Of a DNA stretch of 64,000 nt, positions 9,749-19,821 are shown piece after piece. Below the pieces are notes generated by a model. That model was not told the DNA's origin. It saw nothing but the letters and a program-made list of their open reading frames with translations, and searched no databases. Within the stretch, counting starts at the first letter, position 1; the number at the start of each line of letters is the position of its first letter. The DNA is from Okeania sp. KiyG1 (GTDB lineage Bacteria > Cyanobacteriota > Cyanobacteriia > Cyanobacteriales > Microcoleaceae), in the NCBI RefSeq assembly GCF_014132355.1, contig NZ_BLZO01000031.1, positions 1 to 64,000 of the forward strand, written 5' to 3'. A program made the position numbers and the translations under genes.

Positions 9749-10423
9749 ATGGTAACTGGTGACTATTACAAAACTTTGAATGTTAATCCCACAGCAACTC
9801 AGGGACAAATTAAACAAGCTTATCGTCGTTTAGTTAAGTTATTTCATCCAGATGTTAATACGGAAATAGCAGATCGTGAACGTATTATTAGCATTAATGA
9901 GGCTTATGAAGTATTGGGCGATCCCCAACGTAGAAAATCTTATGATCGACAATTTAATCAATACGACCGGAAATATACGAATACTAAGCAAAATTACCAG
10001 AAGCACAATAAAAGAAGTAAAAATGCAGATGAACATCTACAAAAATGGTTAAATCAGGTTTACAAACCAGTCAATAAAATTCTGATTCAAATCTTAAAAC
10101 CTCTAAAAAAGGAAATTGATTATTTAGCAGCCGATCCGTTTGACGACCAATTAATGGAATCATTTCAAGATTATTTAGAGACTTGTCGGCGTTTGCTTAA
10201 AAAGGCTCATAATTTATTTATTTCTCAGCCAAACCCATCTAATTTTGCAGGAGTAGCAGCTCATTTATATTATTGTTTAAATCAAGTTAGTGATGGAATA
10301 GAAGATTTAGAATTGTTTACTCTAAATTATGATGATTATTATTTACATACAGGTCAAGAACTATTTAGAATTGCTTCTAGATTACGCCAGGAAGCACAAG
10401 CAGGAATAGATGGTATTTTATAA
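9749..10423 (+). CDS. J-domain (DnaJ-like) protein
   Basis: An N-terminal J domain (about residues 1-65) has the diagnostic HPD tripeptide in LFHPDVN, preceded by IKQAYRRLVK and followed by EAYEVLGDPQRRKSYD. J domains stimulate the ATPase of Hsp70 (DnaK). The remaining 150 residues are charged and helical, without the Gly/Phe region, zinc fingers or CTD of true DnaJ. It is therefore a specialised co-chaperone whose client is unknown. A TTG at 9731 is also in frame; I chose ATG 9749, which starts MVTGDYYKTLNV. It has no close neighbour in the same operon. Confidence 0.85.
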   Translation: MVTGDYYKTLNVNPTATQGQIKQAYRRLVKLFHPDVNTEIADRERIISINEAYEVLGDPQRRKSYDRQFNQYDRKYTNTKQNYQKHNKRSKNADEHLQKWLNQVYKPVNKILIQILKPLKKEIDYLAADPFDDQLMESFQDYLETCRRLLKKAHNLFISQPNPSNFAGVAAHLYYCLNQVSDGIEDLELFTLNYDDYYLHTGQELFRIASRLRQEAQAGIDGIL

Positions 10424-11636
10424 TTTTATTTATTGTTTAGTATAGAGTGGAAGTGTCATCCCAATTTGATAAATATTTACCACACATCATCAAACATTTA
10501 TTATAACTACTTTCTCTTGATAGAAGCTGCTATAAATCCTAGACTTCAATATAACTTTTCTTTAGTTAAGCGTTCCCTAACTATCAGATATTTTTGACAC
10601 AACTGCGTTGAGGATTACTATATTCTTTTATCCAATAGTATTTAGATATTATAGTAGCTCATTACGAAAATTGATCTCTAATTTTTGCCATTTTTTTATA
10701 GACTAAAAGTTAGTTTCTGGAAATGTCTACTTTTTCCATTTAACATGAAATCCGTTTATACAATTGTCCTACTCTATACTTTATATTAATGTAGACATAA
10801 AATTCCAGAATATCCCTAGATAATTCTCACTCTCATCCTTCCTTTCTCTTTTCTCTTTTTTCTTTTCTCTTGACTACTAACCACTGAATTCTACGATAAT
10901 ATCATGTCTGGATAATTAGTGATAAAAAAACTTTCTCCTTCTCCTGTTATACCCATTATCAAAAGCAATGCTATACTTAGTAACACTTCAGTTATTAAGT
11001 AGTTAAACTATCCTAATAAATTTTTTGCTAATTTGAGTAGATTTAATATGGATTATTATTATTTTTACTTCCCCCCCTGGGAGGGTTAGGGGTGGGTCCC
11101 CTACTCAAGAAAATGTAGAAAAGTTTTTGAGAAATGGTATAATACCAATTCCCATGCATTAATGTTATACTTCAACAGTCAAATATTTACCAAGATTCAA
11201 AGTCTTTTTTTGACAATTATTAGTCGGTTAGTAATTATTTTTCCTACTTTTAACCCGGCATTGCATAATTGCGGGATGATTTTGTCACCAGAGCAGAAAC
11301 CATAATCCCCGTGTCCGGTGTGTCCCCGTGGAGCGCTGAAATCATCCCAGTATTCAGCAACACCTTAACCCCTCCCCCCACCTCCCATGCTTCCCACACT
11401 TCCCCACCTAGGGTCTGTCATCAATTAGAACTATAAGCTTTGTGAGTCAAGGTTTTTAGCGTCTGGAGTCTTTCCAAGCCAAAAGTTCAAAACTCTTGCT
11501 ACATAGCACTTTCAGATTTAATTGATGACACGCCCTAAATCATAACATAGCATTCTTGCGTGAGAAATACTATTATTTCTTCCCTCCTGACTCCTGACTT
11601 CTGAATTATGACTTATGACTTATGACTCCTCTTTAT
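10424..11636. other. Gap of about 1.2 kb with repeat debris
   Basis: No gene is seen. It contains a solo MITE-5 end near 10900 (ATATCATGTCTGGATAATTA), a short palindrome ATGGTATAATACCAAT near 11135, a MITE-6 copy at 11409-11537 and several pyrimidine-rich runs. Confidence 0.45.
11409..11537. repeat. MITE-6 copy
   Basis: TAGGGTCTGTCATCAATTA at the left and TAATTGATGACACGCCCTA at the right give a 19-bp near-perfect terminal inverted repeat around 129 bp. There is no coding capacity. The end sequence resembles those of cyanobacterial IS5-like elements, but that is memory-based. Confidence 0.65.
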
Positions 11637-12944
11637 TTAAATACCAAAAAGAGTTTGAATCCGATTTCTAATCTTGGTAAAAGGAGTATTTTCTGAAGAA
11701 CTAAGATCGAGTAATCCTAATTCTTGTAATGCCTGTTGGCGTTCAGAAAGCTTTTGAGAAATATCAGTAGCCAAACTAGGAGATTCTTCTAATAATCTTT
11801 GTAAATCATGTTGTTCTATGACAAACAAAATTGAATCTTCAACAGTTTTTACTGTAGCTGTACGAGGAGAACCCAATAATAAAGACATTTCACCAAAAAA
11901 TTCTCCTTCGTGAAGAGTCGCAATATATTTACCAGTTTTTTCAGAAATAACCTCAATAGCACCAGAAAGAATAATGTAAAAAGAATCTCCAACATCATTT
12001 TCTCTAAATATAATTTGCCCTTCAGGAAATAACTGCCTATAACCATATTCTATTAATTTTCTGAGTTTTAAATCAGTAAGACTTTCAAAATAAGTAACTC
12101 TTCTGAGTAGGTCTCGCAAAGTCCAATTATTTGGTGATTTTAATGCTGATTTTTTAGTTTTAGGTTGAATACTACTCTGTTTCTGCTCAGAAGAAACACT
12201 CTTTTGGGAAAACACTTTACTTTCGCTAGTATTAGTAACAATACTATTGTTAAGTAAGGTACTCAAATCTTGTGGATTTTTTAACCACAAATCTCTCTGA
12301 GGAAAGGGAATAACTATATCCTGCTGAGTCAATTCATGCTCAATTAAAAAATTCAAAGAACTTTGAATTATATCGCTATCTTGAGGGTGTTCAATCCAAA
12401 CTAATAACTCAAAATCTAAAGAACTATCACCAAAACCTTTAAACCATACTTTAGGAGAAGGACGGTTTAATACACTCGCTTCTGCCCGAGCAGCAGCTAA
12501 TAATGCTTCCGTTACTAACAGTGGATCGCTACCATAAGCAACTCCAACTGGCATACGAAGACGACTTTTAGGATCTTTATAACTCCAGTTAATAATATTA
12601 TTTTCTACAAATTTTATATTAGGTACAATTACAAATATGCCGTCAAGAGTACGGACAATTGTAGATCTAATAGAAATATTTTCTACTGTTCCTAATAAAT
12701 TATCTACTTCAATAAAATCTCCTACCTTAATAGGCTGTTCAAATAAAAGTGTTAAACCACTAATAAAGTTACTAGCAAGATTTTGTAATCCAAAGCCGAG
12801 TCCAATACCTAAAACTCCTGCTAAAACTGTAATGGTTCTCAGATCTATACCAGCTCTTTGTAAAACAATTAAAATTCCTAAAGTGGCGAGTATATAGATA
12901 ATAACTGAGGCGATCGCTTCTTGATTACCTCGGTCTAAACCCAT
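11637..12944 (-). CDS. MscS-type mechanosensitive channel with a C-terminal cyclic-nucleotide-binding domain
   Basis: The open 435-residue frame has the MscS pore region (LAGVLGIGLGFGLQNLASNF) and beta domain (VGDFIEVDNLLGTVENISI, IVPNIKFVENNIINW). A cNMP-binding fold follows at about residues 290-415 (FRENDVGDSFYIILSGAIEV, GEFFGEMSLLLGSPRTATV). Such fusions couple turgor release to cAMP or cGMP, and an adenylate cyclase lies at 35.6 kb. The frame extends upstream without a start codon to 13085 through another membrane helix. A different frame upstream (QGKQWFQNLSRALTTPLF) matches the missing N-terminus. One extra T in the run at 13064-13068 would join them, giving a gene of about 11637-13129. 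So it is either frameshifted or a sequencing error is present. Confidence 0.85.
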   Translation of the reverse strand: MGLDRGNQEAIASVIIYILATLGILIVLQRAGIDLRTITVLAGVLGIGLGFGLQNLASNFISGLTLLFEQPIKVGDFIEVDNLLGTVENISIRSTIVRTLDGIFVIVPNIKFVENNIINWSYKDPKSRLRMPVGVAYGSDPLLVTEALLAAARAEASVLNRPSPKVWFKGFGDSSLDFELLVWIEHPQDSDIIQSSLNFLIEHELTQQDIVIPFPQRDLWLKNPQDLSTLLNNSIVTNTSESKVFSQKSVSSEQKQSSIQPKTKKSALKSPNNWTLRDLLRRVTYFESLTDLKLRKLIEYGYRQLFPEGQIIFRENDVGDSFYIILSGAIEVISEKTGKYIATLHEGEFFGEMSLLLGSPRTATVKTVEDSILFVIEQHDLQRLLEESPSLATDISQKLSERQQALQELGLLDLSSSENTPFTKIRNRIQTLFGI

Positions 12945-13572
12945 ACGAGTTAGTAGTAATCTCTTGATTCCTTCTCCAATAGTACGAGCAATAATTAAGA
13001 CTGCTACAGCTAATAGAATTAGTCTGACAATAGCGCTTATAGAAAGATGATTATCTCCAATATAAAAAGTGGAGTTGTTAATGCTCTAGATAAGTTTTGA
13101 AACCATTGTTTCCCTTGTAAAAAAACCAATTCATACTTGTTGTAAAACTATTTTTACTTTTAGATTAAAAACTTACAGCAGTTGGCTGCTTTATTAAGTA
13201 TATATATTTCGAGTTTTAGAGAGCAGGGAGCAGAGCAGTTGTTAGTATTTCATCTATATAAATTAATTCTAGAAAATTAAGTGAATTAAAATTTAAAATT
13301 ATTATTATAATGGTTTAATTAGAATTTCGTAAATAATAGTTATATAGGAGTAAACACAAGAATAGAGTCTAGTATTTTTAGTGTAGATGAATTACAAAAT
13401 TTAAGGTTGTATGTAACAGGAAATCTGGAAAAGTCCAATCCACTTCACACTTCTTGGAAAATCCTGTATAAATTTTTCTGTATGTATATTTTCTACTATG
13501 AAAAATTCTCTATCAAATAAATTTGAAAATAGCAATAAACTACCTCATATTCGCAAGCTATACCAAGTAGTA

Positions 13573-13745
13573 ATATCATGTCCGCTTGAATACTTATACT
13601 TTGAAAGAGGGAAGGCAGAGGGCAGAAGGCAGAAGGCAGAAGGGAATATTGATTTAAAGATAAAAAGTTTTTGTTTGCTGGCGCACAACTACGTTAACGC
13701 CTCAACGGAACGGAGTTCTATCGTTAATTATCCGGACATGATATA
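13573..13745. repeat. MITE-5 copy
   Basis: Ends ATATCATGTCCG and TAATTATCCGGACATGATAT bound it. The interior has a purine-rich AGGCAGA tandem run (13612-13640) and a GC-rich insert (ACGTTAACGCCTCAACGG) resembling other mini-elements. The interior differs from the copy at 5566, so the ends define the family. Confidence 0.6.
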
Positions 13746-13792
13746 ATAATATTATTTTAATGATTTTCTATCCATTAATTTTTAATTTCACT

Positions 13793-13902
13793 TACAGCAT
13801 ATTCCACTAGGGGTGAGGTACACTCATCCCGGGCAAGATGACCGCACTTTCATTTATTTAATTGTTAATCTCTGTACTTCATATACGAGCGAATGTGCTG
13901 TA
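13793..13902. repeat. 110-bp element with TACAGCAYATTC inverted ends
   Basis: TACAGCATATTC at the left pairs with GAATGTGCTGTA at the right (11 of 12 positions). A single-ended TACAGCATATT occurs at 14166. There is no coding capacity. Confidence 0.45.
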
Positions 13903-14818
13903 TCTACCCTCGTTAAGGTAGAGCTTTTTTAATATAAAAGAAGAAAAACAATAACATTTTTTTAACTCCCCACTTAATATTAAACCATTGAAATAGCATC
14001 AATAGGTTATTCACAATTTAAATTGTTAATGTTGTCTGATGGGAATATGGATAGATAGCAAATATTAAAGGCTTTTACACTGAGCTTAAAATAGGAGCGA
14101 GAGTTTTAAATATTGATTAATTTTTTCCTTTTTCTATCCAGATTTTTCTTTGTCTTTAGTTCTTTTACAGCATATTATAGCAAAAAGTTGGCTACAAATT
14201 TCTAGCATTCAAGTTAGGAGGGCTATAGGATTGACGACATACATAAATAGGAGTTGGGAATGTATAGCTATTAACTATTTTTTTTTAATATTAGACATCT
14301 TCTCCAAAAGAGGGAGTAGGGAGTAGGGAGCAGGAATTAGGGAGAAAGAATTGATGATTTATGTGGGATGATTTATTTTATTTTTTATTATTGGAGATGT
14401 CTATTTATTATCTGTTTTTTGCCTGTACCAGAACTATTTTAATTTCTTAGTAATAATAATGAGGGTTAATTTTTAGTCTCATAAAAATCATTTGAAAAGT
14501 ATTTTGACCACTTAAGAGTATTTGTGACTTTATTTAAATTGATATTAAGTTCTAGTTATCTATAAGCACTACACAAATACGCTCTTGAAATTCCTATTTT
14601 CTCTGCTCCCTCACAGAAATTCGCTACTAGATGGGTCTGTCGCACCTTATGAGGTCGCACCGCTCCCTGTTCCCTGAAAACTGACAACTGATAACTGAAA
14701 TGGCAACCAAAATTTACTGTCAAACGCCAAAAGACCTAGTGCTAATAGATAAAATTTAAGTATTAGCCAGGAAAAAATTACCTGGCTAAACTAATAAAAA
14801 AGTATCCTTTAATTTAAA

Positions 14819-16057
14819 TTACTTTAAAATTGTTTTGGAAACAATTCTAGTTTTTTTCCTATCTGCTTCAGAAAGTTCTTCTCCATCTTGTAAACGAGTA
14901 GCACTGGTTTGTAAAACAGTTGCTGCCCCTGTATCTCCCATTTGTAATGCTGTTTTAGCAGCCGTTTGTAACATCGTAGCAGCACCCGAACGATCGCCTT
15001 GCTGCAATTTTGTTTCAGCTATTTGAGTTTGCCTATATTTTGCTAAAGCTAAAATATGATTTTGTATTTCAGAATTAATTTGAGGCTGATATTTTTGCAT
15101 AACATTAGCTTCAACTAATATAGGTTCAGAAAGTAAATCTTCCTTACTTTGAGCAGGGTCATCATAACGAACTTGTAATTGAACTATCGCTTGTTTTCCT
15201 TCAGGTAATTGCCCAATATAAAGATTAACTAGAACTACTCTTTCTACATCTTTCATTAAATCTCCCAGTCTAACCATAAAGCGGTCGTTCTCTTTTTGTA
15301 CGGGCAATTCAATAGTATCTGGTGCTACTTGTGCAATAGGTTTAAGTTCTGCTAATCTAACTCTAGGCATCAAAGATAATCGCAAATAAGAATTAGTAAG
15401 TCCCACAGATTGAATCCGATTAAACAGTCTACCAAATTCCTCTATTGCCTGTTCTGGACGTTGAATATAAGCAAGAGTCCCCCCACCTGCATCAGCTATT
15501 TTTTCCAGAACATCTTGATTCCAATCATCACCAAATCCCAGGGAATTTAGAGTCATACTATAATCAGTAGCCAACTTTGCTAACTTAAGACAACGGTCAT
15601 TATCCCCATGTTCATTTTCCCCATCAGTTAATATAAAAGCTTGGGAAATAGAATCTTTTTGGCCTTTATCTAACTCTTCTATTCCTAACTTCAAACCCTC
15701 ATCAATAGCTGTACCACCAGAGGATCTTAATCTGTTAATCTCACGCTTAATACTAGCAGGGTCATTAATAATTTGATTAGAAACAATCACTTTAGCTCTA
15801 TGGTCAAAAGCCACAACTGAAAGGCGATCGCCCTCCTTCAATTTATCTACAAGTTGTCCTGCTGCTTGTTTGACAGTTTCCAGCGGTCTTCCTTCCATAG
15901 AACCACTATGGTCTAAAATCAAACATAGGTTTAATGGTACATTTCTTTCTAACTCATCAGCCAGAGCCGAAATAGATATGGCCAGTTGACGTTGAGATGA
16001 AGATTGAGTGGCATCAATATTGGTATCGTTAAGAACTGAATGTAGATTAACTTTCAT
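14819..16057 (-). CDS. von Willebrand factor A domain protein
   Basis: A 412-residue protein with a VWA domain at about residues 35-220. The metal-ion-dependent adhesion site is complete: DHSGS (DxSxS), the threonine of SSGGTAIDEG and the aspartate of LTDGENEHGD. Family members bind Mg2+-dependent partners. No transmembrane segment or signal peptide is seen, so it is probably cytosolic. The C-terminal 100 residues are Ala/Gln-rich and helical (TMLQTAAKTALQMGDTGAA). An upstream in-frame ATG exists at 16105, but MKVNLHSVLND from ATG 16057 is the natural start. It appears monocistronic; its partners are unknown. Confidence 0.85.
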   Translation of the reverse strand: MKVNLHSVLNDTNIDATQSSSQRQLAISISALADELERNVPLNLCLILDHSGSMEGRPLETVKQAAGQLVDKLKEGDRLSVVAFDHRAKVIVSNQIINDPASIKREINRLRSSGGTAIDEGLKLGIEELDKGQKDSISQAFILTDGENEHGDNDRCLKLAKLATDYSMTLNSLGFGDDWNQDVLEKIADAGGGTLAYIQRPEQAIEEFGRLFNRIQSVGLTNSYLRLSLMPRVRLAELKPIAQVAPDTIELPVQKENDRFMVRLGDLMKDVERVVLVNLYIGQLPEGKQAIVQLQVRYDDPAQSKEDLLSEPILVEANVMQKYQPQINSEIQNHILALAKYRQTQIAETKLQQGDRSGAATMLQTAAKTALQMGDTGAATVLQTSATRLQDGEELSEADRKKTRIVSKTILK

Positions 16058-16163
16058 AGATATACTAGAAATTTTACCTAAATAACACGAGAGCATGAAA
16101 GCCATCGTCTTTTAACCGATGGATCAAAGGCGACTCGTCGGATTTTAATCCGATGTATTTTAT

Positions 16164-16212
16164 TTTACCGAAAAGCAACGTTGAAGGTCCCCATGTTTGA
16201 ACCGGGGGGATG
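16164..16212 (+). mobile_element. IS200/IS605-type left end upstream of a tnpB remnant
   Basis: GTTGAAGGTCCCC followed by CCGGGGGGATGAAAAC forms an imperfect hairpin end. The same end, on the minus strand, occurs at 22191-22239 in front of another tnpB and as a solo copy at 27746-27790. Confidence 0.5.
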
Positions 16213-16298
16213 AAAACAAGGGAGTCCTTTGGACTAGACAACTTTAGTTGTCCTCTGTTACCATGATCAACAATAAATTTTCGTTCCGCCCGTTTCAA

Positions 16299-16909
16299 AT
16301 GTACTCTTGTCAGCAAGTTTTAGTTGCTCAAAATTCTGAATTAATTGCTATCTTAACATTCTTATGTGAACAGTCTCACAAGCTAACTAACATGGGAATA
16401 TATTATGTCAGGCAACTATATTTTAAGTCTCAAAAAGTCATTAGTAAGTATGACGCAGGAATTGGTCTACAAAAAGAACTATTATTACAAAGTTTTACAT
16501 CTCTCTTGCAGCACAACAAATATTGAGAACTGTAGCTAAATCATTTAGGTCTTCAGGATGGTCTTATTATTGCCTACAGTGAAGGAAAAATTTCAGGCAG
16601 ACCAAGGATTCCTAACTACAGAAAAAAAGGGGGAATGGCTACAGTTTTCAAGCATTAAAACTTAAAGGCAATCAAATTGGAGTGCCACTAGGTAATACCT
16701 GTAAACGCTGGTTTGGTTTGGATTGCTTTTTAATTTAAATGCCTAGTATAAGAGCATTTTCTACTCTTAAATAACTGAGAATATTACCGAGAAATAGATG
16801 TTTTTATTGGGATTTATCTATGAAAAATAAATAGTAGTTAAACCTCAATTAAATCAAGAAAATGTATTAGGAATAGACCACGGTTTCAATAATTGGTTGA
16901 CCAAAAAAT
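16299..16909 (+). pseudogene. TnpB remnant, N-terminal half (IS1341-type)
   Basis: It starts MYSCQQVLVAQNSE and shows the TnpB N-terminal region (SHKLTNMGIYYVRQLYFKSQ) also seen in the copies at 51765 and 57177. Several frameshifts follow. It runs to the first RuvC aspartate region (VLGIDHGFNNWLT), where a MITE-1 copy begins, and the rest is absent. TnpB is the RNA-guided nuclease of these elements; this copy cannot make it. Confidence 0.75.
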
Positions 16910-17036
16910 AAGGTCAATAGCCTCCCCTTGAAAGGGGATGAAAAAGCGGTCAAAGAAATAATATTTCCTTATATTCAATTCCGTAACGGTTAAAACCCGA
17001 GGTAATTATCCATTATCCATTATCCATTAATAAATG
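16898..17036. repeat. MITE-1 copy truncating the tnpB remnant
   Basis: It starts TTGACCAAAAAATA and contains the CCTCCCCTTGAAAGGGGATG hairpin. It ends in a TATCCAT heptad array (about 17000-17028). The right boundary is approximate. Confidence 0.5.
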
Positions 17037-17116
17037 GTTCCTTATTTATACAGTTTAAATGCTTCACCTAGATGTTGAAAAGCACATTTTAAAATGCGGG
17101 ATGAATAATTATTTTT

Positions 17117-17619
17117 TCAGGCATATTCTCGTTGCTTTTTGACATAGTTAGTAAAGACTTTTTTAGCTTCTAAAATGCCTAATGTGTAACTCAAGCTAAC
17201 TTTCTGACCACGCTTATTAACTTTGGTCATGGCAGAAGTTCCATTGTAAGCATTCAGCTATTAGCGGTCAGCTGTCAGCTTTTAAAGAATGAAGTAAAAA
17301 TTCGTTTAACTTATACTATATTTTCGTAAGTATTTCCTGCGGAATGCTGCGCAAACAGCTATTAGTAGTCAGCTCGATCGCAATAATACCCTGCTTTTAA
17401 GGACATAGTTTAAATGAATATAGGCTTTAACAACTTTTGTAGTAAGATTAATTCTAGCTCAATTAATGCAGCTTTAAAGCTACACGAAAAGCAATAGCTG
17501 ATAGCTGAAGTCCGCAGTTCCGACCATAGGAGGCTAGCTGACGGCTGAATGCTTACGTTCCATTAACCATACTGAGGCCATAGTTGTCAACAAAACGATC
17601 ACGGGCCAGCACATTGAGC
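17117..17619 (-). pseudogene. Unknown gene fragment split by a MITE-4 insertion
   Basis: Removing the MITE and one copy of its 8-bp duplication restores a minus-strand frame ending VNGTSAMTKVNKRGQ...KKQREYA and stopping with TGA at 17117. The upstream part reads LARDRFVDNYGLSM, and a TAG at 17620-17622 precedes it. I do not recognise the family. It is small, basic and looks like the C-terminus of a soluble protein. Restoration of the frame across the insert is good evidence that it was once coding. Confidence 0.55.
17246..17556. repeat. MITE-4 copy with 8-bp target duplication
   Basis: Ends GTAAGCATTCAGC and GCTGAATGCTTAC enclose 311 bp. GTTCCATT flanks it on both sides (17238-17245 and 17557-17564), a direct target duplication. 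It carries two nested mini-elements: the 26-nt TTTCCTGCGGAATG type at 17333-17358 and the GCAGTTCCGACC type at 17514-17535. Confidence 0.75.
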
Positions 17620-18201
17620 TATTTTTGAGCGCTCCTGATTACTGAGTTTTAATTCAAATTTTTTGGCGTACAATCAAATTGCCTGCAACCACATTTTCGG
17701 CGTTGGTAAATTAAGAGATAAAACTTTAAAAGTAATCTGTTTCTAATACCTCTAAATATTTGACCAAAGTAAGTGACGGGTATCACCCCTAGTAGAAAAT
17801 CATCTTACCAATTACCAACGCCACATTTTCAAATATTTTTTGTGGCTAAGTCAAAAAAATCCCTTTTTTTTTCAGTTATTGCCGGAAATTGCCATAGATA
17901 TTGATACTAGCAATCAGCTCCTTCAAAAGTTAATGACGAGGGGATCTACATCTAGATAAGAAAGCCAATCTCTGCTAGCTATATTAATCTACTAATACAA
18001 TTAATGGTAAATACGCCATTTTTACCAAATAATTATGGTACAATCCACACCTAGACAAAAAAACTTGTTTTTGTTACTAATATTTCAGAGTATTATAACT
18101 GAATTAAAAAAAATGGCTAATATTAATCATACTCGCTACAATAACTCTACAACACGCTAACATAATTTAAAGATAGTACAATCATTGTTAGGAATTATCT
18201 A
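17620..18201. other. Region upstream of clpR
   Basis: About 580 bp without a gene. It is AT-rich, with a GTGACGGGTATCACCCC hairpin near 17773-17790. It should contain the clpR promoter. Confidence 0.4.
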
Positions 18202-18891
18202 ATGAACTCACAAATAAAAGCAGTTCAAGCAGGGAGTTACTACGGAGACACCTCTTTTCGGACACCACCCCCTGATTTAGAATCTTTAATGTTAAAAGAA
18301 CGAATCGTTTATTTAGGGTTGCCACTATTTTCATCAGATGAAGTAAAAAGAAATGTAGGTATTGATGTTACCCAGTTAATTATTGCTCAACTACTTTATC
18401 TACAATTTGATAATCCAGAAAAACCAATTTATTTTTATATCAATTCTACTGGTACTTCTTGGTATACAGGAGACGCAATTGGTTTTGAAACAGAAGCATT
18501 TGCTATTTGTGACACCATGAGTTACGTTAAACCACCAATTCATACAATATGTATTGGTCAAGCTATGGGTACAGCAGCAATGATTTTATCGGCAGGAACA
18601 AAAGGATATAGGGCAAGTTTACCTCATGCTACCATAGTTCTTAATCAAGCTAAAACAGGAGCTAGAGGTCAAGCAACAGATATTTCAATTAGGGCAAAAG
18701 AAGTTTTAGCTAATAAGACAACTTTTTTAAATATTCTTTCTAAAAATACGGGTCAATCAATAGAAAAGATTGCAAAAGATACAGATAGAATGCTCTATAT
18801 GACACCCGAAATAGCTAAAGAATATGGTCTAATAGACCAAGTTTTAGCAAGTAGAAAAGAACTACCAAAACCACTACCCGCTGCTGTTTAA
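18202..18891 (+). CDS. clpR: ClpR, proteolytically inactive ClpP-like subunit
   Basis: A 229-residue ClpP-fold subunit without a catalytic triad. Where ClpP has AASMGSF around the active serine, this has GQAMGTAAM. The active histidine position (IMIHQP in ClpP) reads IVLNQA. The insert TSWYTGDAIGFETEAF is typical of cyanobacterial ClpR. In cyanobacteria ClpR forms mixed rings with ClpP3 in the essential Clp protease core; this is known of the family. The gene is 41 bp upstream of an active clpP on the same strand, so it is an operon with its partner. Confidence 0.95.
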   Translation: MNSQIKAVQAGSYYGDTSFRTPPPDLESLMLKERIVYLGLPLFSSDEVKRNVGIDVTQLIIAQLLYLQFDNPEKPIYFYINSTGTSWYTGDAIGFETEAFAICDTMSYVKPPIHTICIGQAMGTAAMILSAGTKGYRASLPHATIVLNQAKTGARGQATDISIRAKEVLANKTTFLNILSKNTGQSIEKIAKDTDRMLYMTPEIAKEYGLIDQVLASRKELPKPLPAAV

Positions 18892-18932
18892 GTTCTAAAT
18901 AAAATTAAAAAAATCAAAGGTCAAAAAATATT

Positions 18933-19529
18933 ATGCCTATAGGTGTTCCTAGCGTTCCTTATCGTCTTCCTGGCAGTCAGTATGAGAGATGGATAGATAT
19001 CTATACCCGTCTAGGTCAGGAAAGAATTATCTTTCTGGGTCAAGAAGTTACAGATGGACTAGCTAATAGAATTGTAGCCTATATGTTGTATCTAGATTCT
19101 GATGACCCAAATAAGCCCATTTATCTTTATATCAACTCTCCTGGTGGTTCTGTAACTGCAGGTTTGGCCATATACGATACTATGCAATACATCAAAGCAG
19201 ATGTAATTACTATCTGTTTGGGTTTAGCCGCTTCGATGGGTTCTTTTCTATTAGCTGCTGGTACGAAAGGTAAAAGACTAGCTTTGCCCAACTCTAGAAT
19301 TATGATTCACCAACCAATGGGTGGTACTCGTGGCCAAGCAACAGATATTGAAATAGAAGCTAAGGAAATTTTGCGTGTTAGATCGCAGTTAAACAATATG
19401 CTCGTAGAATGTACGGGTCAATCTTTAGAAAAGATAGAAAAAGATACCGATCGAGACTATTTTATGTCTGCTGAAGAAGCCAAAGAATATGGTCTAATTG
19501 ACCAAGTAATTGACGAGCGTCAAAGCTAA
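18933..19529 (+). CDS. clpP: ClpP protease subunit (ClpP3-type by context)
   Basis: A 198-residue serine protease subunit with all motifs: oxyanion glycines [12 protein letters not shown], catalytic serine in [15 protein letters not shown], histidine in IMIHQPMGG and the downstream aspartate in TDRDYFMS. The N-terminus [14 protein letters not shown] is typical of cyanobacterial ClpP paralogues. Placement directly after clpR argues for the ClpP3 paralogue. With ClpR it would form the tetradecamer core that works with ClpC. Confidence 0.96.
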   Translation: MPIGVPSVPYRLPGSQYERWIDIYTRLGQERIIFLGQEVTDGLANRIVAYMLYLDSDDPNKPIYLYINSPGGSVTAGLAIYDTMQYIKADVITICLGLAASMGSFLLAAGTKGKRLALPNSRIMIHQPMGGTRGQATDIEIEAKEILRVRSQLNNMLVECTGQSLEKIEKDTDRDYFMSAEEAKEYGLIDQVIDERQS

Positions 19530-19821
19530 AAGTTAGTAGTAGGGTGAATTAATTAGGTAGGCAAAATAGATTGAACAAACTCTATAAATTCTATTCTCCC
19601 CTACTCCCCTACTCCCCGTACGGACGTTGCATGCAACGTCCCTACCCGCTCCCCTACTTCTTAAAAAATACTTTTTCAGCAAACCCTAATTAGGTAGGCA
19701 AAATAGATTGAACAAAAATTTGTCTAAATTCTTGAGAATGCCAAAAATTAATGTGTAATTGATTTGACATAACTACTTAATATTCTTAATATTCACCCTA
19801 CTTTATTATCTCTAAAAAGAT
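19530..19821. repeat. Insert bounded by a 30-bp direct repeat
   Basis: TAATTAGGTAGGCAAAATAG and the following ATTGAACAAA occur at 19550-19579 and again at 19687-19716. Between them are a palindrome with arms GTACGGACGTTGC and GCAACGTCCCTAC (19618-19645) and, just before the second repeat, a MITE-2 end (TTTTTCAGCAAACCCTAA). Confidence 0.55.

Larger units (their letters stand above)
13130..14818. other. Gap of about 1.7 kb with two miniature elements
   Basis: No convincing gene. It holds a MITE-5 copy (13573-13745), a 110-bp element with TACAGCAT ends (13793-13902), a lone TACAGCATATT at 14166, a GGAGTAG-type heptad repeat near 14312-14332 and a short GTTATCAG-type end near 14690. Confidence 0.45.

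Noticed and set aside
13498-13746. An 82-codon plus-strand frame
   Set aside because: Its second half is the MITE-5 copy with its AGGCAGA run, so it is repeat sequence.
16074-16316. An 80-codon minus-strand frame
   Set aside because: It overlaps the IS605-type end hairpins and the start of a plus-strand tnpB remnant.
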